Assembly (NCBI RefSeq): GCF_023159225.1
Contig: NC_063161.1
Coordinates: 1,390,495-1,454,494 of the forward strand
DNA: 64,000 bases
Origin: Perognathus longimembris pacificus
Taxonomy: Eukaryota; Chordata; Mammalia; Rodentia; Heteromyidae
Direction: 5' to 3'
The notes under the pieces are model-generated. The model ran no database searches. It saw only the letters and a list, made by a program, of their open reading frames with translations, and was not told the origin of the DNA. Positions 44,761 through 56,394 of the stretch are shown here, one piece after another; within the stretch, counting starts at the first letter, position 1; each line of letters begins with the position of its first letter. Made by a program: the position numbers and the translations under genes.

Positions 44761-45340
44761 GTCCATTAACTCCACGTCACGCGTCTGCCCCGGGACGCGC
44801 AGACGGCCGGCGCCCGACACATCCGGTCCTCCCCCACGGGCCGCGCGAGCAGAAGGGGCTGCGCGCTCACGCCCGGGCCCGGTGGACGCCCGGTGGTCCC
44901 CGCTCCGTGGCTTCGCTGCGCGCGTGGCAGTGAGCTCTGGGGCGTGGCCAGGCCTGGAGGCCACCCAGGGATTCCGGTCCAGCTCCCGAGGAGGATGGGA
45001 GGATGCAGGGGGGAGCGGGGCCCGCCGAGACCCCGCCACGGCCCCCCGACGCCCGGCAGCGGCTCGCCCCCGGGGTGCTGGTGGAGGAAGCAGGCCCTTG
45101 AGACCAGCAGCCTCATCCCAAGGTGGCCGGAGCCCCTGCTGCCCCTCGCTCGGCCTCGAGCTGCCGCCATCCCCCCCGCGCGCCCCCCGCGGGGCTTCCT
45201 TTGCTGTCCCCCGCACCTTCACTCCAGACTTCTCTCCACAGGGCCGCTGGGAGAGGGGGTCCTGGGCCAGACACGTGGCGACGGAGAGACACCGAGAGCC
45301 CAGCGCCGGGTGCTCACTTCCTGTGGCCAACCGCCATCTC

Positions 45341-45769
45341 CCCACTGAACCCCACTTCCCGAGGCCCACAGCCCACTGAACCCCACTTTTTGACACCCAC
45401 AGCCCCACTGAACCCCACTTCCTGATGCCCACAGCCCCACTGAACCTCACTTCCCGGCACCCACAGCCCCACTGAACCCCACTTCCCAACACCCACAGCC
45501 CCACTGAACCCCACTTCCCGACACCCACAGCCTCAGGCCCACTGAACCCCACTTCCCAACACCCACAGCCTCACTGAACCCCTTTCCTATGACCACAGCC
45601 ACTGAACCCCACTTCCCAATGCCCACAGCTTCAGCCCCACTGAACCCCATTTCCCGATGCCCACAGCCTCACTGAACCCCACTTTCCAATGACCACAGCC
45701 ACTGAACCCCACTTCCCAATGCCCACAGCTTCAGCCCCACTGAACCCCACTTCCCGACGCCCCCAGCCA
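45341..45769. repeat. Minisatellite, about 31-32-bp unit
   Basis: About 14 copies of CCACTGAACCCCACTTCCCG followed by ACACCCACAGCC. Some copies carry an extra AGCTTCAG or lack part of the unit. Minus-strand Gly/Val/Trp-rich frames are artefacts. Confidence 0.92.
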
Positions 45770-46347
45770 CCGCTCCGTTGTACCCGCGGCCCTGGAGCAG
45801 GGCTGGGAACTTCCTTCAGCCTCCAAGGCCAGCGCTGCTCTGACGGACATGACCACGGGGCGGCCCCCGGCTTCTGCATGAGCCACAGCCGCGTGCCACG
45901 CAGGGCCGGGGGGGAATCTGGGCTACAGAAGAGCCGCTGCGGCCGTCCTGAAAGTCACACCGCCTGCGGCCGCCGGCACACCCCACAGGGACCAGGCACA
46001 CCCAGAACACAGCAGGGCCCAGGGGAGCCACAGAGGAGCCATGGAGGGAGGCGAGGAGCTCAGGACTCGGGGCCTCCCCCACCTCACTCCCAGGGAAGAA
46101 GGCACGGTGTGGCCCTCGCTTACAGGCTGTGGGTGTGGGGTTTAGGACGGTCACCCCACATGGTGGGGACAGGAGGGAGGGCAGTCACCCCAGAGGGAGC
46201 AGGGCAGTCACCCCACAGGAGGGAGGACAGCCTGACACTGACTCCTCTCCATGGCCTTCCCTCACGGGCCTGGGCTGGCATGCAGTGAGTCACTCCATGC
46301 TCAGGGTTCTGCACAATGCAAGGTCTGCCCATGTGGCTGGGAGCCAA

Positions 46348-46490
46348 GGCTCCCAGCGTGGGCAGCGTGGGCAGCGTGGCCCGGGGCCTCGGCCTCCCAG
46401 CGTGGACAGCGTGGGCAGTGTGGCCCGGGCCTCGGCCTCCCAGCGTGGGCAGCGTGGGCAGCCTGGCCCGGGCCTCGGCCTCCCAGAAGC
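46348..46490. repeat. Minisatellite with AGCGTGGGC core
   Basis: Three to four units join GGGCAGCGTGGGCAGCGTGG with CCCGGGCCTCGGCCTCCC. The AGCGTGGGC core is the exact complement of the 9-bp unit of the array at 23003-23535. Confidence 0.85.
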
Positions 46491-46902
46491 AGTGGCCTGA
46501 GTCTCACTTGCCTTTTGCACGTCATTTCTGTGCACAGTTACGGCATACCATCTTCAAGGATTTTCTGTATTTTCAGGGAAAAGGCTGCTTACCATCTTGA
46601 GGTGCCATGCAGGACTCCACTCTTGGGACTGTCTCGGGTAGCACAGGACGGCTGGTCCTGTAGGCCAGACTCTCACCTGCGACCGAGGCTCAGCGTGACT
46701 GTGGGTGACCAAGGCTTTGCACAGAATGCCTTTAGAGGAGACAGAGGAACGGCATCTGTGATTGTGAGGGGAGGGGAAGGGAACATGGGACACTGTGGGG
46801 CAGGAACATGGGACACATGGTCATAAGTTCATGTGTATCCGTCTGCAGTGAGCTTCTAGGCTGTGCACTCATGAATCGTCCTTAGGAAGTGCTAACAGTG
46901 AT

Positions 46903-47345
46903 CGTGGTGATGGTGATGATGGTGGTGGTGGTGGTGGTGGTGGTGGTGGTTGTGATGGTGATGATGGTGCTGGTGGTGGTGATGGTGGTGATGGTGATGG
47001 TGGTGGTGGTGGTGATGGTGGTGGTGGTGATGGTGGTGGTGGTGGTGATGACAGTGGTGATGGTGGTGGTGGTGATGGTGGTGAGGGTGGCGGTGGTAGT
47101 GATGGTGATGGTGGTGATGGTGGTGGTGATGGTGGTGGTGGTGATGGTGGTGATGGTGGTGGTGGTGGTTGTGGTGGTGGTGATGGTGGTGGTGGTGGTG
47201 ATGACAGTGGTGATGGTGGTGGTGGTGATGGTGGTGGTGATGGTGATGGTGGTGGTGATGGTGGTGGTGATGGTGGTGGTGGTGATGGTGATGGTGGTGG
47301 TGATGGTGGTGGTGATGGTGGTGGTGTTTATGGTGGTGAGGGTGA
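46903..47345. repeat. Long GGT/GAT trinucleotide array
   Basis: About 440 bp of mixed GGT and GAT triplets with two copies of a TGATGACAGTGGTGATGG interruption (near 47045 and 47200), suggesting an internal duplication of about 155 bp. Poly-His, poly-Thr and poly-Val frames are artefacts. It is likely highly polymorphic. Confidence 0.95.
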
Positions 47346-47649
47346 GGGGCATGGTGATTCTGCTGGTCGGATGGTGGTGCTGATGACGATGGTGACTCTG
47401 TGAATGAAATAGGAGGGCGGGTTGCACTGTGTTTTGTAGTCATCACTGCCTTGGCTTCCCAAGTCACTTTGTTGCACATGCTAGGCGGGACAATGAGAGT
47501 CCCGGGATGGGATCAGGAGCTGTGTGCTGAGGAAATGCACAGGGCCTGACCTCGCCCAGGAGATCTAGTCAGCTGTGGAAGCAATGGGTCTCCCTCAGGT
47601 TCACCCGTGTTAGAATTCTCACCACCCCTGGGGCCTTTGTGTCACATCA

Positions 47650-47906
47650 AGAGAGCCACGGGGCTGAGCACGGAGCAGGAGAGCCACGGGGCCGAGCACG
47701 GAGCAGGAGAGCCACGGGGCCGAGCACGGAGCAGGAGAGCCACGGGGCCGAGCACGGAGCAGGAGAGCCACGGGGCCGAGCACGGAGCAGGAGAGCCACG
47801 GGGCCGAGCACGGAGCAGGAGAGCCACGGGGCCGAGCACGGAGCAGGAGAGCCACGGGGCTGAGCACAGAGCAGGAGAGCCACGGGGCCGAGCACAGGAG
47901 CAGGAA
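47650..47906. repeat. 28-bp minisatellite, about nine near-perfect copies
   Basis: The unit combines GAGAGCCACGGGGCCGAGCA with CGGAGCAG. Copies are almost identical except the first and last two (GGGGCTGAGC, CACAGAGC). Because 28 is not a multiple of three, all frames repeat every 84 bp. It is closely followed by a related, more diverged array. Confidence 0.95.
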
Positions 47907-47924
47907 GACTGTGATTTCCCATGG

Positions 47925-48560
47925 CTGATTATGGGAAGCATGTGAACCCCTGTGGCTAAGCAAGGGAAGTTTGTGACTCCCCCCACTCCCGCCATGGCTG
48001 AGCACAGAAGTGTGTGACCCCCTGTGGCTGAGCACAGGAGCCGTGTGGCCTCCCATGGCTGATCCCGGAAGGTGTGTGGCCTCTCGTGACTGAACACGGG
48101 AAGCGAGTGGCCTCTCGTGGCTGAACACGGGAAGCGAGTGGCCTCTCGTGGCTGAGCACAGGAAGCATGTGGACTCTCGTGACTGAACACGGGAAGCGAG
48201 TGGCCTCTCGTGACTGAACATGGAAGCGTGTGGCCTCTCGTGGCTGAACACGGAAGCATGTGGCCTCTCGTGGCTGAACACGGAAGCAAGTGGCCTCTCG
48301 TGGCTGAGCACGGAAGCGAGTGGCCTCTCGTGGCTGAACACGGGAAGCGAGTGGCCTCTCGTGGATGAGCACGGAAGCGAGTGGCCTCTCGTGGCTGAGC
48401 ACAGGAAGCATGTGGACTCTCGTGACTGAACACGGGAAGCGAGTGGCCTCTCGAGACTGAACACGGAAGCGTGTGGCCTCTCGTGGCTGAGCACGGAAGC
48501 ATGTGGACTCTCGTGGATGAGCACGGAAGCATGTGGCCTCTTGTGGCTGAGCAGGGGAAG
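47925..48560. repeat. 31-bp minisatellite related to the preceding array
   Basis: About 18 copies of GTGGCCTCTCGTGGCTGAAC followed by ACGGAAGC, 29-33 bp long. The GTGGCTGAGCACGGAAGC part corresponds to GGGGCCGAGCACGGAGC of the neighbouring 28-bp array, so both appear to derive from one ancestral unit. Copies nearest 47930-48060 are intermediate and most diverged. Confidence 0.9.
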
Positions 48561-49557
48561 TGTGCACCCCCAGTGGCAACACACTTGTCCTGAGCCCAGG
48601 CACGCTGGCATCACCAGCGTGCCATCTCCCCACCTTATCTGAGGTAGTATTCGTGAACCCCAGGATTTTGGGGGCGCACTATTCAGTGCAGCTCCTCCGT
48701 GAAGCCCAGGGCCGTGACAGCTGTGCCAGGACCTTGCTCGGGCCCCTAGCCCAGCACGGCTCTGTGCCACCCGCAGCTGGCGCGGACGCAGCTGGCTCGC
48801 CGGGGGCTCGGGCCTTCCGGGCTGCAGCCCAGCAGTTAATCACGGACGAGTGGTCAGCAGGATCATCTGAGTCGTGTCGCTCCTGTCCCCGGGCGCCCTG
48901 GACATGCGCCCCAGTGCCACCGTGCACTGCCCACCCAGCCCCGCGTGTCCTCGCATCCACACCTGCTGCCCTGCCTGCCGCCTGCCGGGTCGGCCCACAG
49001 CCGGGCTGCCCCCGAGCTCTGCAAACCCCTGCAGTGCAGGTGGCCTGGCTCAGTGCAGAGGCGGAGCTGAGGCACGGGGCTGGGGGGGGACAGGGGGTGT
49101 GGGGGGGGAGGCCGCCCCAGAGTCCTCATAACCCACCCTCCTGACCGTGCTTCCGCTGCCTTTGCAGAGCAGAGGCTGAGAGCGGACGGGGCTGGGAGGG
49201 GACGGCAAGGCCAGGCAGGCGTCCGGGACCCCACGCGCGGCCTCCCGTGACCACCAGCCTCCCGGGAGCGGCGCGCCCGCACTGACCACGTCACTGGAGA
49301 CTCGAGATGCTGACGGGGGTGATGGGGGCGATGGGGAAGACAGTGCTAGCAATGATGAAGCACATGGGATGACACGTTTCTCAGTGTGCAGAGGGCAGAA
49401 CTGGGGGAGGGGAGGGGGGCTTGCCATCCCCCAGCCCACGGGCCACAGCACCTCCACACCGAGCCTGGAGCCCAGCCAGGGCTGACCCGAGGGAGGAGTT
49501 GCCCGCACCCTCCTGCATGTGGGGGCATAGCTCCCCTCATGTGGCCCTGCCCCTGTC

Positions 49558-49915
49558 CTGGGGTCACAGCAGGGAGGTCCCCCCACTCTCAGCCCTCCTC
49601 CTGGGGTCACAGCAGGGAGGTCCCCCCCACTCTCAGCCCACGTCCTGGGGTCACAGCAGGGAGGTACCCCACTCTCAGCCCGTGTCCAGGGGTCACAGCA
49701 GGGAGGTCCCCAGCTCTCAGCCCACTTCCTGAGGTCACAGCAGGGAGGGCCCCCACTCTCAGCCCGTGTCCAGGGGTCACAGCAGGGAGGTCCCCAGCTC
49801 TCAGCCCACCTCCTGGGGTCACAGCAGGGAGGTCCCCCACTCTCAGCCCACGTCCTGGGGTCACAGCAGGGAGGTCCCCTGCTCTCAGCCCACGTCCTGG
49901 GGTGCAGCACGGTGT
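49558..49915. repeat. 42-bp minisatellite, about eight copies
   Basis: The unit combines GGGGTCACAGCAGGGAGGTC with CCCACTCTCAGCCCACGTCCT. Alternating variants (GTGTCCAG versus CGTCCTGG, CAGCTCTC versus CCACTCTC) suggest a two-unit higher-order pattern in part of the array. Confidence 0.9.
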
Positions 49916-50194
49916 TGGAGTCCCCCAGACCCCTGCCTTGGAGGTCAGGCAGTGCCCGGTGCCCTGTGCTCTCAGTTCTGGGGTGTCCCCAGCGCCGGGG
50001 CTGAGCGCAGGTGTGGCCCCCGAGCCAAGGCTCCTGCAAAGGGCTTGGAGGGAAGATTCACACTCGGACACAGAGGCGGGGGCCCCTCGCAGGAGGTAGG
50101 CTCACCCCCCAGTCACAGCGAGGAGCCCAGACCCGCCAAGGGCACCGAGACTGTGTCACCCCAAGACAGAGCCGTGGCACATGGATGCCAACAC

Positions 50195-50360
50195 ACATAC
50201 ACGCACACATGCACGCACACACGCACACACACGAACGTGCACATACATGCACATACCTGCACGCACACATTCACGCACACATGCACACACGAACGTGCAC
50301 ATACATGCACATACCTGCGCACACACATATGCACACGTGCAGAGAGCATGCACACAGGCA
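50195..50360. repeat. CA-rich alternating microsatellite
   Basis: ACACACACGAACGTGCACAT and CATACATGCACATACCTGC words repeat with a segmental duplication of about 60 bp. Confidence 0.85.
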
Positions 50361-50364
50361 ATAC

Positions 50365-51140
50365 ACACTAATATTACTCAATGGTGTTGTGTAAAATTAG
50401 TAGATTGTCTAACATTTGCATTCTTTGCCTAGGTTTGGGAATTTTGATACTCATGTGGCGTCCCCAGGGCTCGGTGCCCGCGTCTCGTTTGCTTTCTCTC
50501 TCCGTGGGACAGTGCTCTCTGTCAGAGGCTGCCTCGGTTCCCCCAGCGGCCCCCTGGTCCCTGGTCCCGGCATCCTTGTCGGTGCCTCTTCTCTGATGCC
50601 ACCGAGGGGCACGTGGGGTGGGAAGAGCGGCTCCAGGATGTGGGTGTCTCCAAGCTGAACTCCGCGCTGGCCCATGCTTAAGAGGCAGGGCAGTTCACCT
50701 CCCAGGGGTTTTGTCACCGCGGTTACGTTGTCGGTCTCTTATTTCTCCACACAACCTGTTACCTTTTTATTTGTGCCTGTCGCGAAGCTAAACATCAATT
50801 TCTTCTTATTAAGAGAATTTGCATTTTCTAGCTACCTGTGTCGGCGTGAATTCCCATACTAGGTCTGGCCATTTGGGAATGTTCTACTAAGTGGTCATGC
50901 AGATCCTTCGCCTAGTGTTCTTTTAAGTTATTTGTCTCAAAAAAAGAAATCGATTTGCAGCAGCTCTCGGCGCGAGAGCTCTCTGCGTTCACACGCTGCC
51001 CTCATCGTTTCTCCCCTTTGACGGAGGACTCGGTCTTTTCGCAGGACGCTTGTTTAAATGGAGTTATAGATTCTCATTCCCCCCTCCCCCCCCCGTCACT
51101 CTCTCTCAATTGCTTCCCCGTTGTCAATATTGGTGAAATT
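50365..51140. other. AT-richer unique sequence, possible conserved non-coding DNA
   Basis: Patches such as CATCAATTTCTTCTTATTAAG near 50793 and AGAATTTGCATTTTCTAGC near 50814 (ATTTGCAT octamer, POU-type) stand out. No coding or repeat assignment. Confidence 0.35.
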
Positions 51141-51649
51141 CACTTGGCCAAACGGTCAACGATTCATCCACCTGCTGTCTGCTCATATTTCTTTCTTGGA
51201 TCACCAGGTAACCGGGGGTGTCTTTGCTTGGGAGCCTGACACGAATGGGCGTGGGACGTGGCCCCGGGTCTCCACCACAGGAAGCTGCCTCGCCCGGTCT
51301 GCTGCGGCCCCGAGGGGGCCCCGGGGCGGCCTGGCCCCTGCACCCTCCATCCACGGCACCCTCCCCCCTTCCTCCACCCAGGGTCCCCGACACAGCGCAC
51401 CTGTCTCTGGGGTGGCAGCCATCTTGGTTTCTCCCCTCATAGATTTTCCTGTTACTTCTAGACAAGCGTTTAGGCGTTTGAGTATAAAGTAGTCTTAGTC
51501 AAATTAAGTTAAATACTTTGGACTTTGGGAGAATGAGTCTTTTTTTTATCAAACACCTGATCCTGTTTGTATTCCCTTTTGTCTTTTCATCCCAGACCCA
51601 AGCGTTCCTTTGCAAACATTCTTGCTTCTGCCCTCCAGGGAAGCTTCAG

Positions 51650-52020
51650 AATCCTTCCAGCACCTTCCCCAGGGCGGGCGCAGACCCCTGGGTACCTGCC
51701 GTCCTGCCGGGCTGGGCCCGACGGCGCCCGAGCCCGCAGCCAGCCGGGCCTCCTCTGGGCGCCCTTGGCGGTTAGAGCCTGCGGGCACCGTGCTCGCCAC
51801 GCGCCCTCGCTCCCGTTCTCCTTCAGAGCCCCGCCTGGCGCGGAGCTGCGTGCGGTCTGAGCCCCAGGGATCGACCGCTTGGCGCGGGGACCTCCGGGCG
51901 CTGGGCGTGGAGGGGCGGCGGGGAGCCGGGGCGGCGGGGGGCCGGGGCGGTGGGGGGCCGGGGCGGCGGGGAGCCGGGCCCGCGCCCGCCTGGCCTGCGC
52001 GGCGAGCGGCTGTCGGCCCG
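51650..52020. promoter_or_regulatory. Candidate CpG island beside an AT-rich element
   Basis: It is CpG-dense, with a short GGGGCGGCGGGG-type repeat at 51905-51985. It changes abruptly at 52020 into a 350-bp AT-rich island. That pairing is typical of promoters or poised enhancers of developmental genes, but no transcript structure is visible here. Confidence 0.3.
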
Positions 52021-52370
52021 CATTGATAATTAAGCCGTGCATCTGCTGCCGGAAAGATGAATCCCAGCATCGCTGGGTTTTCTGTTTCACTTAACTAAAG
52101 CTGAGGACGAAGGAGGAACAATTAGACGCAACCTGAGGCAACCCGAAATATTATCCATCAAAAGCGTCACATCCCATCCGCCTTCGCATTCATCAGCGCG
52201 TCCGCTATCCCAAAGACGGGTGTATCTTATTAATGCTAATTTCTTCCCGGGAAAGACGAGTGCTTTTACCTTTCGGTGGTTATCAGCGAACTGGAAGAAT
52301 CGTTTTGCATTTTAATTCCGCGGTTGCTTATTTATCATGAGCTTATTTATAGCCAGCTGCCAATCGCCCG
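52020..52370. other. AT-rich island, strong candidate conserved non-coding element
   Basis: GCATTGATAATTAAGCCGTG near 52020, GTATCTTATTAATGCTAATT near 52222, TTTGCATTTTAATTCCGCGG near 52304 and TTATTTATAGCCAGCTGCC near 52343 give a dense set of homeodomain-like cores plus a CAGCTG E-box in unique DNA. It has no tandem or transposon character and no coding frame. Among the islands in this window it is the longest with uninterrupted enhancer-like composition. Confidence 0.45.
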
Positions 52371-53309
52371 ACTTCTGGGGCTGGGATCCCTGGCTCGTGG
52401 CAGGGCCGGGATGGCAGACGGGGGGGGGTCCCCTGCCACGCCAAGGCCCCGGGGGGCAGTCTGCTCTGCATGCGTCGAGGCCCAGGGCCACCCCACGTTC
52501 TGACAAGGCGAGCGGCCCGGGGACAGGATGTCACCCGCGGACTGGTACCTGGGGGAGGGGGAGGGGAGTCAGAAACAGCCCCGTGCTCCCTCCGCCAGGG
52601 CCGAGTTCCCCCGGATGCCTGGGACTCGGCAAGGGGCCCCAGCGACACGCTCGGAAACGATCGGAAGCATGGGACACCAAGAGCCTCCCAGGCCGGAATT
52701 CGTAACGCTCGGCCAGGCAGCAGATCCAGAGAAGATAGGGTCAATAGAGAGAGAAATGATGGGCAGCCAGCGGCAGTGCCGGGCCGGGCCTGGGCCCCGC
52801 AGGACGGGGTGGGACATGGAAGAGTCTGTGGCAAATGCACCCGGGCGGGGACTGGGCAGGACGGGCCGCCGTGCTGCTTCCTCCCTGAGCAGCCCCGGGG
52901 TCACGCCGCTCCTATCCCTAAACCACCTGCGCCGGGCCGGGCGGTGCGGTGAGGCGGGGGCACCCGCTGCAGGGCGGTGTGGCCCGCGCGGGCAGAGAGC
53001 AGAGTTCCTGGGGCGCCTGCGTCAGGGCCCCCGGGAGGGACCCGGGCACCGAGGCCCAGGCCACTCTGTCCGCCCGGCCTGCGGGCAGACGCGCTGCAAA
53101 GAGCGGCAAAGGCTGGGCGGCGTGTGACAGCTGGAGAGAGGATGTGCGTGGCCGGGCAGGGCGCACAGGGCACGGGGGCTGGCGTGAGGAGAGCGGGGGC
53201 AGGGCATGAGAGAGAGGAGGGCAAGAGGAGGGAGCCGGGGCCGGTAACTAATCGGCAGAGCCGGGAGGACTGGAGAGTCAGAAAATCCACAGACCTCCTT
53301 CCTTACGAG

Positions 53310-53580
53310 GGAAAGGACATTTGACCATAGGTTATTATTCATTGCTGTCACAAATTATCAAGTCATTTATATCATTAATAGAAATCCATGTGTTAATGAA
53401 GTTGTATTCAGGTTTCCGCTGTGAACTTTCTCAGACAAGTAAACCCTGAGGATCAGTAATGTAAACACAACAATGGCAGCTATGGCCATCTGCTCTTCCT
53501 TGCTCCTAAGTAGGAGATTTGAAATTGCCTTATTTGCTCCTATTAATGTTTTTTGAGAAAATCAGTTTGATGCCCTCTTC
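53310..53580. other. AT-rich island, candidate conserved non-coding element
   Basis: GGTTATTATTCATTGCTGTC, CATTTATATCATTAATAGAA, TGTTAATGAAGTTGTATTCA and ACACAACAATGGCAGCTATG (ACAATGG is SOX-like) occur in unique sequence. It ends at the start of a tandem array at 53575. Regulatory role inferred. Confidence 0.42.
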
Positions 53581-53818
53581 TCCTCATCCATTCGGGTGGC
53601 CCCCCAGCCCAGCGGCAGCCCAGGTGGGGACTCCCCTCTTCTCCTCATCCATTCCATTGCCCCCCCCCCAGCCCAGCGGCAGCCCAGGTGGGGACTCCCC
53701 TCTTCTCCTCATCCATTCCATTGCCCCCCCCCCAGCCCAGCGGCAGCCCAGGTGGGGACTCCCCTCTTCTCCTCATCCATTCCATTGACCCCCCCCCCCA
53801 GCCCAGCGGCAGCCCAGG
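53575..53818. repeat. 64-bp tandem repeat, four copies
   Basis: The unit contains CAGCCCAGCGGCAGCCCAGG, TGGGGACTCCCCTCTTCTCC and TCATCCATTCCATTG followed by a variable C-run. Copies differ mainly in C-run length, so the array is very young or frequently homogenised. Confidence 0.92.
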
Positions 53819-55311
53819 AGGGGACTGCCCGATACCTCTCCCAGGTCCCTGCCTCCCGGGTAACAAGAGAAGAACACCGGCGCACCTCCAACGCCGGCCA
53901 GCTGCGGGCTTTCTTCGCAGCGGGGCTTGGCTATGTGAGAATCACACTTCAAGCCCGAGTCTGGGGACGTGTGTGGAGGCCGGCTCTCTCAAAGGAAAGG
54001 CGTGTCTTCCCACTCTTCCCCGCTCTTCGTTTTGCCACCGGCCTGGGATGGAGATGGGATTGCTGGAATACCAGCAGCCATCGCAGCACAATGGCGACCT
54101 GGAGACAAGCTACTCAAGCAGGAGGGGAGAGCAGGGGGGGCCCGTGGGGGGCACGCTCTTCAGAGTGCCCCCCAGCCCCCCACACTTGGAGCAGCACATT
54201 TCACTCGAGACAGCTTTGGCTCCGAGCCCCGCCGGAGCCTCCGCGCGGTGTCTGCGGCCCGGGCTCTCCGGGAGCAGTGCTCCCCCTGTGGCGTCTCAGG
54301 CCTGGCGCCCTCACCAGCTCATCTCTGAGCGTTCATCCCCACGTCTCCTGTCACGGACACACGAAGCGCCGTCCGTCACTCGGGCGTTCCCTCCGTGGGT
54401 TGCGCTGCCCATCCGGCTCCACGTGTCTTCTTCTAATTCAAGGTCATGAGGACAAAATGCCCCATTTTTCCGAGTCACCGACCGTGTTCCCCCTGGAGAG
54501 GTTTATTTATCCCCTCCGTGGGGAGCTAGCTTTGGGTTGGGTGGAGGTTGCACGCCAGGCGGGTTTTGCCTCTATTTGAGAAGCGGCTCCGCCCTTGTTT
54601 CTGCTCTCCCTGCCCTGTCGCCACGTCTGTAGGTGGGTCACATGGAATGGGTCCGGGCCTGGGTTGCGGGCCACAGACACAGGCCTGGCACTTGGGTGGC
54701 CCGCAGGACACGGGCCACGCCTCTTCTCCCCGCGCCCGAGGGTCCCGTGTCAGAGGTCAGCCTCGCCTTGTCTCGGCTCGTCTAAGGCTTTGCTTGGTCC
54801 ACGGCTTGTTGATTCTCCCTTTTCCTGCATCTTGTGTCCTGTGTGGGGCACCGACAGACTTGTATAGCTGCAGACTCTTCCCTTCTCTCTCCTCCCACCC
54901 TTTCCCTCCTCTCCTCGCCCCTTCCTTTTGCGTGAGGACAGCTGTGAGTTGTGCGTGGAACTATCTGAACTCGTAGTTTATGGGTAGATTTGATTGGCAT
55001 TTCCAATCCGACACGCACAGCTTTGAGCTGACGGGGCTCCGGTCAGGGCAGCGTGTTCTTCTGCTCTCCTGTTCTCCCGTCTCTTTCTTTTCCCCCTTCA
55101 CACTGAACAGTCAGGACTGTAGCCCAGCTCCCAAAGACCCAGCAGGTGCCGGGCCCCGGGCCAGGCCGTGGATCGGATCCGACGGGCCGTGCTGCTCTTC
55201 AGTATTAATGTGTTTGCTCTCCCTGGCTGGGGCCCTGATGCTGCTGGCACAATCGCTCCCTCCATCGTGATGAATTTCCGAGATGAGTCTCTGTCTCCCC
55301 ACTGGAATGGC

Positions 55312-55620
55312 AGGGGTGTGCATACAGGGACCGCCAGTGTTTGCACACGAGGGTGACAGGTGGGTGACACACGTGCTGCACAGGCGACAGGTGTGCATAC
55401 AGAATGACAGGTGTGCACAAGGAGGGTGGCCGGGGTGTGCACGAGGAAGGGCAGGGTGTGCATGCATGGATGACGGGGTGTGCCCAGAAATCACAGGTGT
55501 GCACATGGAGGGTGGCCGGGGTGTGCACAAGAGGAGGGCAGGGTGTGCATACATGGATGACGGGGTGTGCACAGGGATCACAGGTGTGCACATGGAGGGT
55601 GGCCGGTGTGTATACAGAAA
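55312..55620. repeat. Minisatellite of GTGTGCACA...GGTGGCC type
   Basis: Units of 30-35 bp alternate GTGTGCACATGGAGGGTGGC with GTGTGCATACATGGATGACG. The pair forms a higher-order unit of roughly 100 bp repeated about three times. Confidence 0.85.
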
Positions 55621-55739
55621 TGTTAGCGGTGTCCACCCAGCGATGCCGGGATGCCAGGCCCCCCAAGTTCCAGCATGTTCCATGAAGCGGCACTCACAGG
55701 TGGGGTTTACCCACGGGCAAGCTCTGTGGAGCTGAGGGG

Positions 55740-56230
55740 GCTGTGGCCAGCACAGGCGCGGCCGGGGCGCGGCTGCCGCCCCCGACGGCCTCGTCGTCTC
55801 CGTGGGGGCCTCAGGCCGGAGGATGGGGGCGTGGAGCCGAGGCCGGGGCCTGCGCACGCATGGGAGGAAGGGGCCGCGTCCTGCTGTGTGGCGGAGCTGG
55901 GGGCCGTGCCGCAGGTCCTGACCCCCCGGGTCCCCGGGTCCCCGGGCGGAGCGAGGCCCCGGCCGGGGGCGGGGCGGAGGGCGTGGGCTTCTCCTCGTCC
56001 AGCACTGGGGGGCACCGCGGGCTCCGACACACCGACAGGCCCGGCCCCTCCCTCTCGGCCTCCTCCCTTCACTGTCCCGAGGCTGTGCAGACCCAGGGCA
56101 GTTCTCCCGGGGGCCTGGTCCACCCCGCTTCCCCGCCTGCCCCGCGTGGGCTGAGCAGGGACCCCAGGGGCCTCTCGGGTCACCTCCCCCGCGCTCACCG
56201 TCACCAGCCGGGCCCCCAGCCTCCTACCCA
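55740..56230. other. CpG-dense block without a recognised gene
   Basis: High CpG content with composition-driven open frames on both strands. No promoter elements recognised. Confidence 0.33.
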
Positions 56231-56394
56231 GCAGGCCCCACTGCTACCCACAGTGATCCACTAGGTTCCAATCCTCTACTATGCAATTAATTAGAACCCC
56301 CCCCTTCCGTGAGTCCGTAGTTGGGAGGCTCTGTAGTGTGGAGGTCAGGTCTGGCCAGCGCCGTCGTTGGGCACTTGGTGAGCTGCACTATTTG

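Noticed and set aside
46882..47479. Poly-His, poly-Thr and poly-Val proteins
   Set aside because: They are the three readings of a GGT/GAT array; not coding.
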